61,994 nucleotides of DNA from Westiellopsis prolifica IICB1 (GCF_004323185.1 NZ_NAPS01000001.1:1856748-1918741), one strand, 5' to 3'. Positions 35,658 to 45,321 are shown, counted from the first letter of the stretch. Numbers and translations are program-made. The notes: generated from the letters alone by a model not told the origin.

Positions 35658-37103
35658 AATTTCAGTAGATCACAAACTTTTCCCGAAAGGATGATCGCTG
35701 GTGAGATGCAGCACACTTTCAGGGAAAATACATAATAAAAAGTTATAGTTGACTACGAGCTAAAAAATGAAATGATTTAGAGTTGTGAATCAAAATGTGG
35801 TGAAAAAAATTGACTGTTTTACGAGATAATCCATCTCTTACAGACTCAGAGACGCTTGACGAAGTTCTTAATTGTTTAGTATAAAATATATCGATTGATA
35901 CCCAAGGTGCCTGTGACGAAAAAACATTATTTGAGATTTTAATTAAAGCAGCTAGTAGTGGAGATAGTATTGAGAACACATCGAAAATATTAGATAATAT
36001 TCCCTCTGGGAATGATGTTAGATATCATTTGGACAAAATCAATAATTTTGAAGAATTAGAATTACAAATTAATCAGGCTCTGTTAAGTCGTATTCCTGCA
36101 AGAATCAAAAATGGAAGTCATTCTATTGCTATAGATTTAAACCTAATTCCTTATTATGGAAAGCCTAGTCCTGAAGAATTACCTTATATATATAGAAGCC
36201 AAGCAAAGTCTGGTACTTGTTCATTTTATGCATATGCAACTTTATATGTAATTACCAAAAACAAGCGCATCACTTTGGCAGTAAGAGGCGTACGCTGCTT
36301 TGATACTAATGTAGCAATTATTACATATTTACTCGCCGAACTAGAACCTCTAAAAATTCAAATCAAGAAATTATTGCTTGATAGAGTCTTTTTCAGCCTT
36401 TCGGTTATTCGTTGGTTGCAAGCTCTAAATATACCTTTTATTATGCCAGCAATACGCAGGGGTAAGCAAAAAGGCATCAAACAATTTCTTAAAGGTAAAA
36501 AAAGTTATAAAACCCATTATACGATGACCAAGGGTAAAGATGATTCAGTAACTTTTAACTTATGGATAGTCTGTAAATATAGAAAAGGTAAGCGAGGTAA
36601 ACATGGAGTTGAGTATTTCGCTTATGTTATTTATCAAGTAAAAACTAGTTTATCTTACATACATCAACACTATCGAAAAAGATTTGGAATTGAAAGCAGT
36701 TATCGGTTAAAAAATTTATGTCGAATTAGAACCACTAATAAAAAACCAGCGCTTCGATTATTATTCGTTGGCATTTCTTTCCTTTTAGTTAATATTTGGG
36801 TTTATCTTCTCTGGTTAAAAATTAGCCTGAATAGAAGAGGTGGAAGGCTCGTTTATCATCAATTATTTGGTCTGAAGCAGATGTTAGCATTCTTGCGTCA
36901 AGCTGTTGAACGAAAATATCAAGTTATTCAAGCTGTTTATCTTCCGTCTAGTTAATATGCTGAAAACAAAACTGTCAACCATTTATAAATGTAACTTATT
37001 AATTACTGCACTGTTTTTATAAATATGACAACAAAAAGTATCCTATCTTACAAAAATCCGCAGCGATCGCCCTTTCGGGAAAAGTTTGTGATCTACTGAA
37101 TTT
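35658..37103 (+). mobile_element. ISH3-like insertion sequence with 5-bp target duplication
   Basis: Terminal inverted repeats match over about 27 bases perfectly from the outer end (left from 35663: CAGTAGATCACAAACTTTTC; right end at 37098 reads the complement). They continue imperfectly to about 37 bases. The direct repeat AATTT flanks both sides (35658-35662 and 37099-37103). The element itself is 1436 bp, 35663-37098. The transposase lies inside on the plus strand. It is inserted 51 bases upstream of the minus-strand membrane-tubulin operon. Confidence 0.9.
35810..36955 (+). pseudogene. Transposase (DDE, ISH3/IS4-like), interrupted by in-frame TAA
   Basis: The frame reads from about 35810 (LTVLRDNPSLTDSETLDEV) to 36955 with one TAA at 35882-35884. 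After the stop it continues without a break through SIAIDLNLIPYYG, probably the first catalytic Asp. Downstream segments are LLLDRVFFSLSVIRWL (second Asp) and YRKRFGIESSYR, holding the Glu of a Y-R-E-like motif. The 308-residue part from a TTG at 36029 could be made alone but would lack about 70 N-terminal residues. Whether the element can still move is doubtful. Confidence 0.82.
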
Positions 37104-37582
37104 TATTTAGAACCAAGATCAATACAAGAAAATAAACCTATCATGAGTTGCTTTTGTTATGGGATTGATAAAAAGTAATAAAAATAACTATTAACAAAAG
37201 TCACACTAAATATATATAGCAGTCGTAAATGACCAGATCCCCAACTTATTCAAGGATACAACTGGCAAATCAGGGATGACATCCCTTATTAAAGATTTTC
37301 GAGACATAACACACGTAGCAATGTTACCTCTTTTAGAGCGATCGCGTTCCGAGAAGCGCGACACTTTGCATCTGTTGCTTGATTTTAGTGAATTGGTATG
37401 ACTCCTGCGACATATCCAATATACATAATAGCATTTTAAATATAAAATTATAAGAAAAAATATTTAAAAGGATACTGCAAATAATAGCCAGTCGTATTAA
37501 TATACAAATAAGAGAGGCGTTCCCACGACCAAGTAGACAACGCCTCTCCCACCCAACTATATTCAGTAAGGTCTTATTAACT
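37104..37582. other. Gap right of the insertion sequence
   Basis: No gene was seen. A degenerate half of the GATCCCCGACTT...GCTGGCGAATCAGGG repeat is at 37238-37300 (compare 50230-50411). Confidence 0.45.
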
Positions 37583-37798
37583 ATGATGCCACAACCGATT
37601 CTTTGTCAAACACCCACAAGAGATTTATTAAATTTAAGTTACGCTCGTCAAATTCGATTTTGCGATCTTCATTTTCAAATGTCTTGGCGATTTGTCTGTT
37701 TTATTACCTGGAAGAATGGCGACGAGCAAACTTTTGACGGTAAAGACGCGAAAGCCATTGCTCAAACAGTAAACAAAATTACACAAACTAAATCTTGA
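37583..37798 (+). CDS. Small protein of unknown function
   Basis: This 71-residue protein starts MMPQPILCQTPTRDLLNLSYARQIRF and ends with a charged tail (DGKDAKAIAQTVNKITQTKS). It has neither a signal peptide nor a membrane segment. ATG37586 is an alternative start. A hairpin at 37822-37854 follows the stop and would fit as a terminator. It stands alone on the plus strand and the family was not recognised. Confidence 0.5.
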   Translation: MMPQPILCQTPTRDLLNLSYARQIRFCDLHFQMSWRFVCFITWKNGDEQTFDGKDAKAIAQTVNKITQTKS

Positions 37799-37821
37799 GC
37801 CAGTATTACCTTCAAAGGGAA

Positions 37822-37854
37822 AGATCCCCGACTTTTTAAAAAAGTCGGGGATCT
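37822..37854. terminator. AGATCCCCGACTTTTTAAAA/AAGTCGGGGATCT hairpin, dispersed repeat
   Basis: Near-perfect inverted repeat after the small gene. Related copies are at 38060-38093, 50230-50411 (arms) and 57287-57319, so it is a mobile repeat that may also stop transcription. Confidence 0.75.
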
Positions 37855-38059
37855 GATGTATTTGGAGTTGCAAAATTATTTTACAGATGAGCGATCGCAT
37901 TTCAACAAGTCACCCTTCATCACAAAAATCCTCTGATTCATAACTAACGTCGTGACGTTATTTATGAACGAGATGACATTTACAACAAACGGGAAACCAA
38001 TGCTGCAAAGCAACCGCTACGCGATCGCAAATAACAATGAAATTTATTGCTAGAAACAA

Positions 38060-38093
38060 GATCCCCGACTTCTCACCAGAAGTCGGGGATCTG
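38060..38093. repeat. AGATCCCCGACTTCT hairpin repeat
   Basis: Second copy of the same hairpin family, 26 bases downstream of the minus-strand gene that ends at 38120, where it can act as terminator. Confidence 0.75.
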
Positions 38094-38119
38094 GCCACTT
38101 TTCATTTTATCTCCACTAA

Positions 38120-38881
38120 TTATCGAAAAAATTCCAAGCGATATCGATACAAAGCAACTGGGTGAGAACCAGCTTGGAAATAGTCTGGGTCTTGGGGTGA
38201 AAGGTAAACAGCAGTAACTTGATCCGCTTCTATGGCTGGATTGGAAGTAGATAATTTGCGGTAAGCAGTCGTAGATTCCACTAAATTGAAATAGGGACGT
38301 CCACCACCTTTAAATAGTTGTTGAAAAACTTCTGTTGTAATAAACCTACCATCAGGTGTAGTTTCTGTAGACCGTTCAGAAACAATCGAAATCAGCTGGC
38401 GTTCATGACGTAAAAACGTGATCTGACGATTAGGCGAATTTGGATCTACTTTGACAGAAATCACAGCTGCATCGCCTAAATAAGCCCGTGCCAAATTTAA
38501 ACCGTTAAATCCTCGATCCGCAACTACTACTGTTTTTTTATCTACACCAGAGTTGATTTTTAATCTAGCAACAGGTGTATTTTGCTTGACAAATCGCACT
38601 TGACACTCAATCGGCTGATTGAGATACTGACGATTTCCCTCAAATCCAGGGGTGACAATTTCAGGTGCTAAAGGTGCAACCATATCTACAAGTGTGCTGC
38701 TAAGTTGCCACTCACCCAGCATCCACTCAGGATATACTAAGTCTCCCGTCGCAGGTTGGGTAGAAGTGATTTTTTCCCAAACAGGAAAGTTATCTAAACG
38801 TTTGGCTAACTCTCCCGCTTTTGCTTCTCCACTCCACAACAGCAATAAAAAAATCAAACAAAAACTCCAAATTCTCACCAT
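38120..38881 (-). CDS. Exported protein, probably of a cyanobacterial/plastid lumen-type family (DUF6816-like)
   Basis: This 253-residue protein starts at ATG38881 with a signal peptide (MVRIWSFCLIFLLLLWSGEAKA). The mature domain begins GELAKRLDNFPVWEKITSTQP and includes DLVYPEWMLGEWQLSST, GFEGNRQYLNQ and a long lipocalin-like beta pattern to the end. The TTG at 38908 is less likely. DUF6816-like proteins occur in cyanobacteria and plant chloroplasts; I rely on memory for that family name. Function is unknown; a periplasm or thylakoid-lumen location is inferred. Confidence 0.68.
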   Translation of the reverse strand: MVRIWSFCLIFLLLLWSGEAKAGELAKRLDNFPVWEKITSTQPATGDLVYPEWMLGEWQLSSTLVDMVAPLAPEIVTPGFEGNRQYLNQPIECQVRFVKQNTPVARLKINSGVDKKTVVVADRGFNGLNLARAYLGDAAVISVKVDPNSPNRQITFLRHERQLISIVSERSTETTPDGRFITTEVFQQLFKGGGRPYFNLVESTTAYRKLSTSNPAIEADQVTAVYLSPQDPDYFQAGSHPVALYRYRLEFFR

Positions 38882-39717
38882 ATTAATGATCAGTACTATT
38901 GTTTTCAAAATTTAAAATTTATGAGATTAATAGCTCATCCAATTAAAAATTATGTTGCAATTCCGTTACTAAATTTAACTTTTACAGCAATAATTTCAAT
39001 AAAAACATTAATGTATTCTGAAAAGACTGAGATCCAAGTAATAATTACAGCCTATTTTCTTAGTTAGAGGAGGTTATTAGCCAAAAAATACTGATAATTT
39101 GACTAAATATGTGTATTTTATTTGTGTTTTGTCTAAAAAAGATGTAATTGCTACTTTTTAGCTTGATAATAATGTTGTGATTTAGCTGAGTACTTTCATC
39201 AAATAATCTAACAAAGCTTTAATTTATACTTGTTATTTTAAACATATAGTGTTATTACTTAATTTACATCAGTCAGAAATAGATTTAGTAGTAAAATTAC
39301 TTATTCTAATAAAGGAAATCTGTATTTTATGCTTCTGAAGTAATGTAATTCCAAAAAGGTAAATTATTTTTCAAAATAGTAACTATAAGTTTTGTATATT
39401 AGCAAAACATGGTGAAATTAGTATGGTAACTCAATTAGGAATTTATAGTTTTAAATTCCTGATATATGAATATTAATCGACACTTGTAAATTCAAATACT
39501 AGTTGTGATTTAGTAAATCTAAATTTGTTTATTTGCTTATATTTGTAAGTGTTTGATCTAGACGCGTAGACTCAACAGCAGCTTCAAGGAACAGTAATCT
39601 AAAATCCTGTTAGAAGTTGATTTTGTTGAAGAGTAATAATTTCAAACTGGCAAAAGATTTAATAACTTATTAGGGTGTAATCTTCACTGATTACTTTATT
39701 TATGTTTGGATGAGCTA
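38882..39717. other. Long A/T-rich upstream region of the PATAN-GTPase operon
   Basis: 836 bases without a gene that I can support on either strand. It should hold the promoter of the signalling operon starting at 39718. Unlike most gaps in this window it has few C-rich or palindromic repeats. Confidence 0.4.
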
Positions 39718-40590
39718 ATGAACCTATCTAGTTCTTTCACAGATTTTTCTTTAGCTGAATTGTTTCAACTGATTGATCAAGGTAGAAAATCTGGTTGTTT
39801 AAGTGTATGTACTCTACCAGATATTCACACTCCTAATTCTAAATCCCAATACTATTATATTTGGTTTAGACAGGGGCGTGTAGTTGCAGCAGCACATCGC
39901 TTAAACGGTCAAGGTTTAGCCTACAAAATTACTCAACGAAATTGGGTAAGTCAGCAAATTATAGAAAAATATTGTCGAATATTTTCTCCCGAAAAACCTC
40001 TTGGTTTATCTCTCAAAGCTGAAGGTTTACTCAACACAGAGCAATTAAATTTATTATTTGCTAGTCAAATGCATCAGGTACGACAGTTGTTTGAAATTCA
40101 AACAGGTGTATTTAAACTTGATAGCAAAGCACCATTACCTATTAAAGAAATGACAGGATTAAGTCTCAGAGCAATAGAAATTGCTCTGGTGGCTTTAAGA
40201 ACACTCAAAAGCTGGAAAATATTAGCTGATGCACTCCCAGACCCCAATTCGGCTATAGACAGCATTGCTGAAGGTAAACCACAAATTCATTTACATGCTT
40301 TGGAGTGGCAGGTATGGGAATTTGCCAATGGTAGTATATCTTTAAGTGCGATCGCCCATCAAATCAATCAACCAATAGCTGTAGTCCAACAAGCAGCTTT
40401 TCGACTCATATTGGCTTGTTTAATAGAAGAAGTTCCCTTGAATGAATTAACACCAGAACTGAGTAATTATCCTGTCGATTTAAACTTAGTTAATTCTTCT
40501 AAAGCAGTCAAATCTTCAGTCGGGACAACCATCAAGATCAGTACTTTATTTCTACAAAATATAGTTGGCTTTTTGAGGAGTAATAATTGA
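39718..40590 (+). CDS. PATAN/DUF4388-domain protein
   Basis: This 290-residue protein has an N-terminal DUF4388 (PATAN) domain: FTDFSLAELFQLIDQGRKSGCLSV, YYYIWFRQGRVVAAAHRLNGQGL. A helical region follows, and then a possible winged helix (WEFANGSISLSAIAHQINQPIAVVQQAAFRLIL, about 205-240). PATAN domains are found in PatA-like response regulators of heterocystous cyanobacteria. The ATG at 39718 is preferred over TTG39706. Its stop overlaps the next gene (TGATG), so the GTPase is translationally coupled to it. A paralogue lies at 44157. Confidence 0.82.
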   Translation: MNLSSSFTDFSLAELFQLIDQGRKSGCLSVCTLPDIHTPNSKSQYYYIWFRQGRVVAAAHRLNGQGLAYKITQRNWVSQQIIEKYCRIFSPEKPLGLSLKAEGLLNTEQLNLLFASQMHQVRQLFEIQTGVFKLDSKAPLPIKEMTGLSLRAIEIALVALRTLKSWKILADALPDPNSAIDSIAEGKPQIHLHALEWQVWEFANGSISLSAIAHQINQPIAVVQQAAFRLILACLIEEVPLNELTPELSNYPVDLNLVNSSKAVKSSVGTTIKISTLFLQNIVGFLRSNN

Positions 40591-41138
40591 TGGAGATCCT
40601 ACGCATTGTGATCACTGGAGGCGTAGGTGCAGGTAAAACTAGCTTTATTCGTACCATCAGTGAAATCGAAACGGTAGATACCGATAGAAAAGCAACTGAT
40701 GATATCGCACTCCTGAAAGAAAAAACAACAGTTGCATTAGATTTTGGGCGATTGACTATTGGACTCAATCAATCACTGCATCTTTATGGTACCCCTGGAC
40801 AAGCCCGATTTGATTTTATGTGGGACATTTTAATTCAAAAAGCCCATGCCTACATCTTATTAATAGACGCACACCGTCCAGAACACCTGCGCTATAGTCG
40901 AAAAATTCTGCAATTTATGAAGCATCGAGTCAAAATACCGTGTTTGATTGGGCTAACTCATACTGATTGTCCTGATGCTTGGGAGATAGAAGATATTGCA
41001 TTAGCTTTAGGATTATTAGATGCAAATAACAGACTACCAATCATGTCTGTTAATGCAACACAACCTGCTTCTGTTAAAGAAAGTTTAATTGCATTGATCG
41101 AAGAAATTACCAAATATTACCAGTATCTTAACGGTTAA
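40590..41138 (+). CDS. CvnD-like small GTPase
   Basis: This 182-residue Ras-like GTPase has P-loop GGVGAGKTSF (near 10), then KEKTTVALDFGRLTIGL (switch 1 region), GTPGQARFDFMWD (switch 2, GTPGQ instead of DTAGQ) and THTD in place of NKxD. The pattern is that of the CvnD GTPases of Streptomyces conservons and MglA relatives. It switches between GTP and GDP forms, probably with the Roadblock protein 470 bases downstream as regulator. The ATG overlaps the preceding stop. Confidence 0.85.
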   Translation: MEILRIVITGGVGAGKTSFIRTISEIETVDTDRKATDDIALLKEKTTVALDFGRLTIGLNQSLHLYGTPGQARFDFMWDILIQKAHAYILLIDAHRPEHLRYSRKILQFMKHRVKIPCLIGLTHTDCPDAWEIEDIALALGLLDANNRLPIMSVNATQPASVKESLIALIEEITKYYQYLNG

Positions 41139-41596
41139 ATGACCAATAATTCCCAGCAGGGTACCCCCTAAACCCCAAATTCGGGGAAATCTAAAATCGC
41201 ATAATGTTCTCTTGTGTAAAAAAACTCAAAAATAGAATGTAAAAGTTAAAACATGTAACAAAATTTTTATCCTGTTGTACGGGATTTTCCTTGTTACTTA
41301 TATTGAGTTGTCTAAAGTCTTGGAGTCAGATAATGACACCAAATCATGCGATCCATCACGCTATTCATAGCCTGTTGTTTAACCGCTATGCTTCTGGGCT
41401 ACTTACTAAAGCTATTGACTAGGGATGTTCAAAAAAAACCCTCTCTGGACATAGAAACATCACATTTGTCAACAAAAATACATTCCCTAGAACCGGCAAC
41501 TGCTGGAGATACAGCACAATCGTTACCCGTAGTAACGGTAGATTATCTGTTACCAACAACTTCTGATCAAGCTCATATATCTGTACCAAAGATTGT

Positions 41597-41601
41597 GGAG
41601 G
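41597..41601 (+). promoter_or_regulatory. GGAGG ribosome binding site for the Roadblock gene
   Basis: GGAGG is eight bases upstream of ATG41610. It argues for the short form of the Roadblock protein. A longer open frame from 41346 has no such box. Confidence 0.65.
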
Positions 41602-41609
41602 AAAAATTT

Positions 41610-41978
41610 ATGATTAACGTTTCAATGCTGCAAGACGAACTGCAAAACTTCGTGTCTGGAACCTCTGATATTCAAGGTGCAGCTTTAGTGAGTCCCGATG
41701 GCTTGGCTTTGGCTTCTGTGTTACCAGGTGGGATGGATGAAGAACGGACTGCTGCTATGTCTGCATCTATGCTGTCCTTGGGTGAACGTATTGGTCGTGA
41801 ACTAGTTCGTGGCAATGTAGAGCGTATTGTTGTAGAAGGAGAAAAAGGTTACGGCGTTTTAGTTGCTTGTGGTAGTGATGCAGTTTTATTGGTACTAGCT
41901 AGTACAGGAGTCAAACAAGGGTTACTGTTTCTAGAAGTCAAACGTGCTGTTGCTAGAATTGCGCCTCTGTTAGCCTAA
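41610..41978 (+). CDS. Roadblock/LC7-domain protein (CvnB/MglB-like)
   Basis: This 122-residue Roadblock/LC7 protein has MLQDELQNFVSGTSDIQGAALVSPDGLALAS, then MSASMLSLGERIGRELVRG and GVLVACGSDAVLLVLAST. Such proteins form dimers and regulate small GTPases (MglB, CvnB). The start at 41610 follows a strong RBS. The frame is open to ATG41346 and there encodes a hydrophobic segment (LFIACCLTAMLLGYLLKLL), so a membrane-anchored longer form of 210 residues cannot be excluded. It follows the CvnD-like GTPase, its likely partner. Confidence 0.82.
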   Translation: MINVSMLQDELQNFVSGTSDIQGAALVSPDGLALASVLPGGMDEERTAAMSASMLSLGERIGRELVRGNVERIVVEGEKGYGVLVACGSDAVLLVLASTGVKQGLLFLEVKRAVARIAPLLA

Positions 41979-42080
41979 CTAGAAACACAAAACAATCCTT
42001 ATACCAATATTTGGATTACTGATTTTGCATCTTAAAAATTGGTATTCCAAATTGCATTGAATTGTACAGGAGCATCACAA

Positions 42081-42545
42081 ATGTTACGTCCAACTTTGGG
42101 AGATTTTAGCAGTATTGTCTGTTTTAAGGCAGCAATTACAGGTATGGAAGAGGCTTTGGGTGAAAAAGCAACTGCGATCGCTTTAACTGCGGCGGGTCGT
42201 TACCGTGGTAAAAGTTTAGCTCAAGAATTAAACATAATAAACTCCTCGATATCTTTAGAGGAACTAGCCGACAAACTTGATCATGTTTTCGGCAAGGATG
42301 GTACATGTCTGTGTATGGTCGAGAAAATTTTCCAAGAAGATGATGGGGTAATCAAGGTACATACATCAGAAACCTTATGTTCTGCGGGCGAACCTCAAAA
42401 TTCAAAGCGTAAATGTACTTACACTCTTGGTGCTATTTGGGGTGTCCTAGAACTAACTTTGAATCAGCGTCTACAAGGTAAGCATACCGAATCTGTATTG
42501 CGCGGTGGCGAATACGATGTATTTGAATTTACCAAAATTTTATAG
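42081..42545 (+). CDS. Cys-containing protein of unknown function, V4R-like at best
   Basis: This 154-residue protein starts at ATG42081, eight bases behind GGAG. It opens MLRPTLGDFSSIVCFKAAI and has helical segments. A Cys pattern (TCLCMVEKIF, ETLCSAG, RKCTYTLGAIWGVLE) recalls V4R/hydrocarbon-binding domains, but I am not sure. It lies between the Roadblock and the protoglobin genes on the same strand, so a sensor role in the same pathway is possible. Confidence 0.62.
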   Translation: MLRPTLGDFSSIVCFKAAITGMEEALGEKATAIALTAAGRYRGKSLAQELNIINSSISLEELADKLDHVFGKDGTCLCMVEKIFQEDDGVIKVHTSETLCSAGEPQNSKRKCTYTLGAIWGVLELTLNQRLQGKHTESVLRGGEYDVFEFTKIL

Positions 42546-42771
42546 GTTCGTTGTTTAGTTGTTAGCTGATGTCGCTGATTAATAATTCACACCTGGTGAA
42601 GGCAAAAATCAATGCTGGACTATCAATCATTTTTGAAATTGGTATGAGTTTTGTCAATTGATCTGTTACATTCTGGCCTCAAAATAGTATAATTACTTAT
42701 ATATTATGTAATTATTATTTAATCATTACATGATTATTTCCGTGTATATTTCGCATAAGGAGAACTCAATC

Positions 42772-43326
42772 ATGCCTTTAGAACCAGTAGCTTTTTTGTC
42801 TACGCTAGAACAGCGTGTAGGCTTGACAGATGAAGACAAAGCTATACTTAACTCCCAATCTGATTGGGGTTTACAAGTTGCTCCCGAAATGGCTGATCAT
42901 TTTTATGCTTACTTGGGGCGTGATTCAGAAATGAGTGCTATTTTGCATGATGATAACGGGCGTATCCATCGCTTGCGTGAAACCTTTATTCAATGGTTTC
43001 ACGAAATGTTTACAGGTATGGATGATTGGGGTCAAGCTTACGCCGACCGTCGTTGGAAAATCGGTTTAATTCACGTCCGTATTGGTATTGGACCTCAACA
43101 CGTTGTTCCAGCAATGGCGACAGTAATCCACCAAGTAGAAAAGCGCCTACAAGTTGATGGTCAAACTTCAGACCTTAAAGATGCACTCAGTCGCATCTGC
43201 ATGATTGATTTAGCATTTATTGAGCAAGCTTATGTAGAAGTATCTTCAGATGCTGTTCTCAGAGAAACTGGTTGGACTCAAGGTTTGTTTAAGCGTTTAA
43301 TTGCTACTGGCGCACGCTCAATGTAA
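42772..43326 (+). CDS. Protoglobin / globin-coupled-sensor-type haem protein
   Basis: This 184-residue single-domain globin starts at ATG42772 with AAGGAG nine bases upstream; the frame opens earlier at 42730. The proximal His motif WKIGLIHVRIGIGPQHVVPAM matches the RIGxxHxxIGLxP pattern of sensor globins and protoglobins. FYAYLGRDSEM and FIQWFHEMFTG surround it. It should bind O2, NO or CO at haem. No output domain is attached, so it may signal by binding another protein from this cluster; that is inference. Confidence 0.83.
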   Translation: MPLEPVAFLSTLEQRVGLTDEDKAILNSQSDWGLQVAPEMADHFYAYLGRDSEMSAILHDDNGRIHRLRETFIQWFHEMFTGMDDWGQAYADRRWKIGLIHVRIGIGPQHVVPAMATVIHQVEKRLQVDGQTSDLKDALSRICMIDLAFIEQAYVEVSSDAVLRETGWTQGLFKRLIATGARSM

Positions 43327-44156
43327 GTAAATCAGCACAAATAAATTACAGGGTGCATTCTCCACACAACCTTAAGATTAATACTCTCACTGAAATTAAG
43401 AAACATTTCTTATTTGTTAATAAAATTAAGGCAAAAATTCAAATTTTAGTTATACATTTTACATATAAGCTAATGTGCGCTTAGATTAAATATTCTTGCG
43501 TTAGGACTGTCCAGGGTCAACAGTCCAAAGTCCAAGCTCGTCTTTGACTCTGGACTGTTGACTTTTGACAACCTGATCGCAAAATATACAATTTAAATGC
43601 ATAACAGCTTAACTTCTCTGGCTGCGAAAGCTTCATCATAAGTAAACGTGAGTTCGATAGATTCTGTTAGTCTAATATCCCACACTCAAATAAATAGCTG
43701 GCTCCTAGTCAAAACCCACTTTCACAGTTAAAAGTTAACAGTTAACTATGATCAATATATAGGACTCATATTTGATTTCTGAAATACACGTAGGGGAGGC
43801 AAAAAGGGGTGTAGATTTTCTTCCCCCTTTTTGCCGTTGTGTTACGCCAAAGGCTAACGCACCAGTTAAGGATTTAGGTGCGTGATAGCGTAGCTATCAC
43901 ACACCCTACAGATACTTAGATTTTTTCAGAAATCAAATCGGACTCCTATATAACTGATAACTGATAACTGATTTATGTAGACTTGGATTATTAGGGCGCA
44001 GTTTACTTCCGGGTGAATTGATTGCTTGATCTGATAATATTTATCAAACTCACGTTAAGTAAAAATCAAAAAGTATGTATAAAACTTGCCGCAAGCACAG
44101 GTATGAATATTTAGGGTGCGAGTTTGGAAAAATAGCTTTTTATAATACTTGAAAGA
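43327..44156. other. Gap before the second PATAN gene
   Basis: 830 bases with no gene seen. They hold a long hairpin (43516-43562), an imperfect inverted repeat around CAAAAAGGGGTGTAG/CCCCCTTTTTGCC (43799-43836) and A/T-rich sequence before 44157. Confidence 0.45.
43516..43562. terminator. Long hairpin downstream of the protoglobin gene
   Basis: GTCAACAGTCCAAAGTC pairs with GACTCTGGACTGTTGAC with one mismatch and a 13-base loop. It lies 190 bases after the protoglobin stop, so it may be a terminator or one more dispersed repeat. Confidence 0.55.
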
Positions 44157-45035
44157 ATGAGTCTACATAGTTTTTTAACAGATTTCTCCTTAGCTGAATT
44201 GTTTCAAATCGTAGACCAAGGAAGAAAATCTGGTTGTTTAATTGTTTGTAATTTACTATATGATCCTGCTTTAGTAGGTCAATCTCGATATTACTTTATC
44301 TGGTTCCGAAAAGGATGTATTGTTGCTGCGGCCAATTGTTTAAACGGCGAAGGTTTAATGAATCAAATCAAACAACGCAAGTGGGTAAAACCGGAAATAA
44401 TAAATCAATATTATGCGATCGCACCAGCAACAACACCCTTTGGTTTACATCTCAAAACAGCAGGAGTATTGAATGCTGAACAATTAAATTTACTATTTGC
44501 TAACCAACTACGGCAAATTCGGGAGCTTTTTGAAATTCAAAAGGGTGTATTCAGACTAGATAGCAAAGTAACTATACCTGGAAAAGAAATGACAGGTTTA
44601 AGTTTAAGCGCTATTGAAGTCGCTCTGATGGCTCTAAGAACACTAAAAAATTGGGATACTTTAGCTGATGCTCTCCCAGACACTAATTCGGCGATATGTA
44701 GCATTACCCAAAACAAACCCAATATTCACTTAAAAGCTTTAGAATGGCAATTATGGGAATTTGCCAATGGTACTATTTCTTTAGGTGCGATCGCTAATCA
44801 CCTGAATCAACCAACAACCTTAGTTCAGCAAGCAGCTTTCCGGCTCAAAATAGCTGGTTTGATCGAAGAAATTCCACTTGAGCCATCTATTCTAGAATTG
44901 AATGATTACCCTCTAGATGTTAACAGCGCAGACTCTTCTGTTTTACTCAATCAAAAATCCACAGAATCAGAAATGACTACACTCAGTACTTTGTTTTTGC
45001 ACAATCTGGTTGGATATTTAAAAAATAAGGTTTAA
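44157..45035 (+). CDS. PATAN/DUF4388-domain protein, paralogue of the gene at 39718
   Basis: This 292-residue protein is strongly similar along its whole length to the first one: both have LTDFSLAELFQ/FTDFSLAELFQ, DQGRKSGCL, IWFR, EMTGLSL and QAAFRLK/RLI stretches. The ATG is at 44157. It has its own promoter region (830-base gap) and a terminator-like hairpin after it. Together with the first copy it brackets the GTPase-Roadblock-globin group, so two inputs or two locations for one GTPase are possible. Confidence 0.82.
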   Translation: MSLHSFLTDFSLAELFQIVDQGRKSGCLIVCNLLYDPALVGQSRYYFIWFRKGCIVAAANCLNGEGLMNQIKQRKWVKPEIINQYYAIAPATTPFGLHLKTAGVLNAEQLNLLFANQLRQIRELFEIQKGVFRLDSKVTIPGKEMTGLSLSAIEVALMALRTLKNWDTLADALPDTNSAICSITQNKPNIHLKALEWQLWEFANGTISLGAIANHLNQPTTLVQQAAFRLKIAGLIEEIPLEPSILELNDYPLDVNSADSSVLLNQKSTESEMTTLSTLFLHNLVGYLKNKV

Positions 45036-45116
45036 TTTACGAATTATCCTAAATAATTTTTAAGAGCGAACTCTTATACCATTTTACGTTAATCACGATA
45101 CACATAAATTTTGTCC

Positions 45117-45142
45117 CAGACGCGATATATCGCGTCTCTACA
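45117..45142. repeat. AGACGCGATATATCGCGTCT palindrome
   Basis: Perfect dispersed palindrome between the second PATAN gene and minE. Confidence 0.8.
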
Positions 45143-45202
45143 CCATTTGTATTTGTATCAGGGTTTTAGTGAAATGGTATTAACAGGGAACTCGTGAGCA
45201 AC

Positions 45203-45237
45203 AAAATCTCCAACTTATTAAATAAGTTGGGGATTTT
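45203..45237. terminator. Hairpin between convergent PATAN gene and minE
   Basis: AAAATCTCCAACTTATT pairs with AATAAGTTGGGGATTTT (one G-T-type mismatch). T-rich and A-rich flanks make it a bidirectional terminator candidate. Confidence 0.65.
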
Positions 45238-45321
45238 ATTGCACAAAGTGATTGCCTGAGTCTATAACTAGCAACTTGGGTTAATATCTTTTTATCAGCT
45301 AATTAATACAAATTAGAATTA

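Noticed and set aside
35743-35979. Minus-strand 78-codon frame in the insertion sequence
   Set aside because: Opposite to the transposase N-terminal reading; no matching protein pattern.
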